From Pseudoflavonifractor capillosus (GTDB lineage: Bacteria; Bacillota; Clostridia; Oscillospirales; Oscillospiraceae): a stretch of 61,521 nucleotides of DNA. Below the pieces are notes generated by a model that saw only the letters and a program-made list of their open reading frames with translations, searched no databases and was not told where the DNA came from. The position numbers were made by a program, and so were the translations under genes. Of this stretch, positions 59,161 to 61,521 are shown piece by piece. The first letter of the stretch is position 1. Each line of letters opens with the position of its first letter. The stretch is from positions 1 through 61,521 of the forward strand of contig NZ_JACSNZ010000011.1 of NCBI RefSeq assembly GCF_016902575.1. Reading direction: 5' to 3'.

Positions 59161-59922
59161 TCACCCTGCCCGCTTGTCCTTTTGCAGGGAGATCCGGTCA
59201 GCGATCATGGCGATGAACTCGCTGTTGGTGGGCTTGCCCTTGGTGTTGGACACGGTGTAGCCAAAGTACCACTGCAGCACCTCCAGGTCGCCCCGATCCC
59301 AGGCCACCTCAATGGCGTGGCGGATGGCCCGCTCCACCCGGCTGGCGGTGGTGCCGAACCGCTTGGCCACCTCGGGATAGAGCACCTTGGTCACGGCGTT
59401 GATCATCCCCATATCCTCCACCGCCATGGCGATGGCCACCCGGAGATACTGGTAGCCCTTGATGTGGGCGGGCACCCCGATCTCATGGATGATGGAGGTG
59501 ATTTTCCGCTCTAAATCCCACTCTTCCTCCTCCTGCTGGGTGGCCCGCTCCTCGGTCTGGCCGCACAGCTGGGCCATGCGCTCCACCACCGCAGACAGGC
59601 GGCAGGGTTTGAGCATACAGTAGTCCGCCCCCCGCTCCTTCACCTGCTGGGCCAGAGCGGAGTGGGAAAAGGCGGAGAGCACTACCACCCGGGGCCGAGG
59701 CTCTCCCAGCTTCTCCAGCACCTCCAGGCCATCCATGCCGGTGAGCATCAGGTCCATGACGACCCCCTGGGGCTGGTGCCTGCCCACCAGCTCCAGCAGC
59801 TCCTCCCCGTCCCCGGTCTGGGCCACCACCTCCATATCCTCACGCTCCCCCAGGGCGTCTGCCAACATACCACGGTACTCCTCCGAGGCATCCGCAATGA
59901 TGATCTTCTTCACATCGCTCAT
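59161..59922 (-). CDS. spo0A: Sporulation master regulator Spo0A
   Basis: The 253-residue response regulator has a receiver domain (phosphoacceptor Asp57 in [13 protein letters not shown], Lys in CMLKPC) and the Spo0A-specific C-terminal DNA-binding domain ([40 protein letters not shown]). The acidic pair near the N-terminus that coordinates magnesium reads ADAS instead of ADDN, so one acidic residue is missing. AAAGGA precedes ATG 59922. A TGTCGAA word upstream may allow autoregulation. When phosphorylated it commits the cell to sporulation. Confidence 0.97.
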   Translation of the reverse strand: MSDVKKIIIADASEEYRGMLADALGEREDMEVVAQTGDGEELLELVGRHQPQGVVMDLMLTGMDGLEVLEKLGEPRPRVVVLSAFSHSALAQQVKERGADYCMLKPCRLSAVVERMAQLCGQTEERATQQEEEEWDLERKITSIIHEIGVPAHIKGYQYLRVAIAMAVEDMGMINAVTKVLYPEVAKRFGTTASRVERAIRHAIEVAWDRGDLEVLQWYFGYTVSNTKGKPTNSEFIAMIADRISLQKDKRAG

Positions 59923-60033
59923 CTGTGTGACAATCCTTTCTCAAGTGGAATCGGTATAGTTTTACCATCTTTTTCCTGTACCTCTAAAATACCACAGGAT
60001 GCCCGATCTGGCAAGCCATTGTTTCCACTTTCG

Positions 60034-60040
60034 TTCGACA
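60034..60040 (-). promoter_or_regulatory. Spo0A box upstream of spo0A
   Basis: The minus-strand sequence TGTCGAA equals the consensus Spo0A box and lies 112 bp before the spo0A start codon. A TTGACA word (plus 60045-60050) lies beside it, but no clear -10 box follows at the proper distance. Confidence 0.5.
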
Positions 60041-60101
60041 CGACTGTCAAAATTTGTAACCCGCTCCCAGGTTTATTTTCTACAATTTGATTGAAACACC
60101 G

Positions 60102-60986
60102 TTATTTGTTCTTGTTATTGTAGTAAAAGAGGGTGGAGCGGTACAACATGACCCCCACAACCAGGGGAAAGGCAATGACCATCACCACTCCGTCCAGGGT
60201 AGTGAGGAACTCCACCCCTCCGTTGCGGGCCACCAGCGCCACCGCCGTCAAAACCATGGCCAGAGGAATCCAGGCAAAGTGCAGCAGCTTCATCAGCCGC
60301 TTCTTTCCGGCGGGCAGGTCCGGCTCCAACTGCTCCGGGTGCTTGGCGGTGCAGCGCACAGTGGCCAGAGGCACCCGCCCCATGTTGGTGTACAGCCGCT
60401 GGGCGGTGTATTCCACCCCATCCATGGTAAACTCCGGGTACATTCCCTCCTTGGTCATGGTCAGGTCCACCCCGTTCTCCCGGGCGAAGTCCAGCAGGGC
60501 TTGGGTAAACTCCCGGGCGTTGGTGACGGGGCCGTCGGGCACAAAGGTAAAGGTTGCCCGGTGGAGGAATTTGCACATTTTCTTGTAGTCCTGCCGCCAT
60601 TGGAAAAAGAGGTGCTTACGATTCTCCTGCCGATCCATCTCCTCCAGAATGGTGTCCACCTCCGCCATACCTCCCAGTTCTCCCAGACAGCGGCAAAACC
60701 GGATGGCGGTCTGGGCGTTTTGGATTTTCTTGTGCAGCTGCTCCTCCTGGACAGCCAATGCCTGCCCCAGAGTGGCTGTCCCGCCCAGCACATTTCGAAT
60801 GTCTTCTAGGGGCATATCCACCATACGCAAAGCCCGGATGAGTTTGAGCCTCTCAATGTCTTCCTGGGAATAGTCTCGGTAGTCGTTGTCCCGGTTACGG
60901 GCGGGGTGCAGCATCCCCTTCTGCTCATAAAATCTAATGTTGCGGGCAGAGATCCCCGTGCGTTTCTGGGCCTCTTTGATGTTCAT
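60102..60986 (-). CDS. MerR-family regulator with C-terminal membrane segments
   Basis: The 294-residue protein has an N-terminal MerR helix-turn-helix (NIKEAQKRTGISARNIRFYE, then DYSQEDIERLKLIRAL) and a helical linker. The C-terminus has two predicted transmembrane helices (AWIPLAMVLTAVALVA and GVVMVIAFPLVVGVML). Membrane-tethered MerR proteins sense membrane or ligand signals in several Firmicutes. The start is ATG 60986 after AGGAGG. The upstream promoter has the MerR-type 19-bp spacer. Confidence 0.88.
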   Translation of the reverse strand: MNIKEAQKRTGISARNIRFYEQKGMLHPARNRDNDYRDYSQEDIERLKLIRALRMVDMPLEDIRNVLGGTATLGQALAVQEEQLHKKIQNAQTAIRFCRCLGELGGMAEVDTILEEMDRQENRKHLFFQWRQDYKKMCKFLHRATFTFVPDGPVTNAREFTQALLDFARENGVDLTMTKEGMYPEFTMDGVEYTAQRLYTNMGRVPLATVRCTAKHPEQLEPDLPAGKKRLMKLLHFAWIPLAMVLTAVALVARNGGVEFLTTLDGVVMVIAFPLVVGVMLYRSTLFYYNNKNK

Positions 60987-61016
60987 ACATCCTGCCTCCT
61001 TTCCTCTTGTGGTCAC

Positions 61017-61047
61017 AGGATAAACCCTGCACCAGATGGAAGGTCAA
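61017..61047 (-). promoter_or_regulatory. MerR-type promoter with 19-bp spacer
   Basis: Minus-strand TTGACC (plus 61042-61047) and TATCCT (plus 61017-61022) are 19 bp apart. An imperfect dyad ACCTT...AGGGT sits in the spacer, as at promoters twisted open by MerR proteins. It implies autoregulation. Confidence 0.6.
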
Positions 61048-61136
61048 GGGTTTTGGCAAAAATTCTTCTCTTTTTTCTCACCATACACATGGGGCCAGAT
61101 GCGCATCAGCGTCCCTGGCCCCTTGGTGCATCTCAT

Positions 61137-61364
61137 TTAGTTGTTGCGCTTGTGATAGTCGGCCACCAGCATGGAGCGGAAGATCAGTGCCCCCACGATC
61201 AGGGGCAGCATAATGGTAGCGCCCCAGCCACCACCCGCCAGATGAACCAAAATTGCCGCCACCACCATGGACAGCAGCACCCAGCCCAGATGATAGCGTT
61301 GGAATACGCTGGTATGGTCTTGTCTACTGCGCCGGGGCTGGATGTTCGTCTCTTCTTCTCTCAC
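61137..61364 (-). CDS. Small membrane protein (75 aa), unknown
   Basis: The 75-residue protein has a charged N-terminus and two transmembrane helices (GWVLLSMVVAAILVHLAGG and ATIMLPLIVGALIFRSML). The start is GTG 61364 with AGGAGG 7 nt upstream. It lies upstream of the MerR gene on the same strand and has TM segments reminiscent of the MerR tail (both have a V.G..I/LFRS/YRS pattern), so the two may share ancestry or act together. No family is recognised. Confidence 0.65.
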   Translation of the reverse strand: MREEETNIQPRRSRQDHTSVFQRYHLGWVLLSMVVAAILVHLAGGGWGATIMLPLIVGALIFRSMLVADYHKRNN

Positions 61365-61415
61365 GGATATGCCTCCTCTTAGAATTTTCCCCATTCTACC
61401 ACATGGGCAGAAAAT

Positions 61416-61521
61416 AGGAACCCCCCGGCATAGCCGGGGGTTCTTCATATGCGGGCAAAGCCCTTTGTTACTAGCCACGCCTCAAGGCGTTGGTACGGTC
61501 TGCCACTTGCGAAAGATTAGT
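61416..61521 (-). mobile_element. Possible end of an IS200/IS605-type element, truncated by window
   Basis: AACCCCCCGGC pairs with GCCGGGGGTT (61419-61442); beyond it, GGGCTTTG-like and ACGCC...GGCGT (about 61480-61500) stems follow up to the window edge. Read on the minus strand, ACGCCTTGAGGCGTGGCTAG then CCCCCGGCTATGCCGGGG resembles, from memory, the right end of IS200/IS605-family elements. No transposase gene is visible within the window. Confidence 0.35.

Overview
The window looks like chromosome of a GC-rich, spore-forming member of the Clostridia, most likely Oscillospiraceae of the Flavonifractor/Pseudoflavonifractor/Lawsonibacter type. The evidence is spo0A, both dipicolinate synthase genes (dpaA, dpaB), a PdaB-like deacetylase, AGGAGG ribosome binding sites before nearly every gene, a T-box, an FMN riboswitch, a Firmicutes-type infC leader and strong G/C preference at third codon positions. 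The genus is inferred from gene content only. I recognised no tRNA, rRNA or CRISPR array.

Layout. 1-8.96 kb: a class I fumarase beta subunit and a DivIVA-like protein (minus), a family 2 glycosyltransferase, a CNNM/HlyC membrane protein, pyruvate kinase, the two-subunit iron-sulfur L-serine dehydratase and small unknowns. 9.2-15.4 kb: a T-box controlled branched-chain amino acid operon, ilvB-ilvN-ilvC-ilvD, interrupted between ilvC and ilvD by a structured repeat and a divergent pair of small AT-rich genes. 15.5-26.8 kb: small membrane proteins, a pyridoxamine kinase-like gene, a DUF3048 lipoprotein, a two-component system, rfbA, a HAD phosphatase, a polysaccharide deacetylase and a GH13 enzyme. 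26.9-42.5 kb: a minus-strand phage module (small genes, terminase, portal, scaffold, capsid, holin/endolysin, fibre and ejection-like proteins), governed by a divergent XRE repressor whose likely operator fills the spacer of the phage promoter. No integrase, replication gene or tape measure is present. 43-49 kb: a MATE transporter, a ferredoxin-like protein and larE-larB-larC for nickel-pincer cofactor synthesis, followed by an ORF-poor, hairpin-rich block. 49-61.5 kb: ribU under an FMN riboswitch, a SLOG protein, infC-rpmI-rplT (infC apparently starting at ATA), a WYL regulator, corA with a structured leader, dpaA-dpaB, a nicotinate phosphoribosyltransferase, mtnN-luxS, spo0A and a MerR regulator.

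The pathways connect. Pyruvate from pyruvate kinase and serine dehydratase feeds acetolactate synthase. mtnN and luxS are consecutive steps of S-adenosylhomocysteine recycling. spo0A and dpaAB belong to sporulation.

The most unusual signal is a family of hairpin-mosaic repeats (positions 1-57, 5816-5993, 8967-9185, 12972-13157, and a deleted copy at 52233-52282). Short linkers are conserved, while the stems between them change sequence yet stay complementary, so paired structure is being maintained. Other candidates are the integrase-free phage module, the three-way-junction RNA upstream of corA, and the hairpin/terminator leader of larE.
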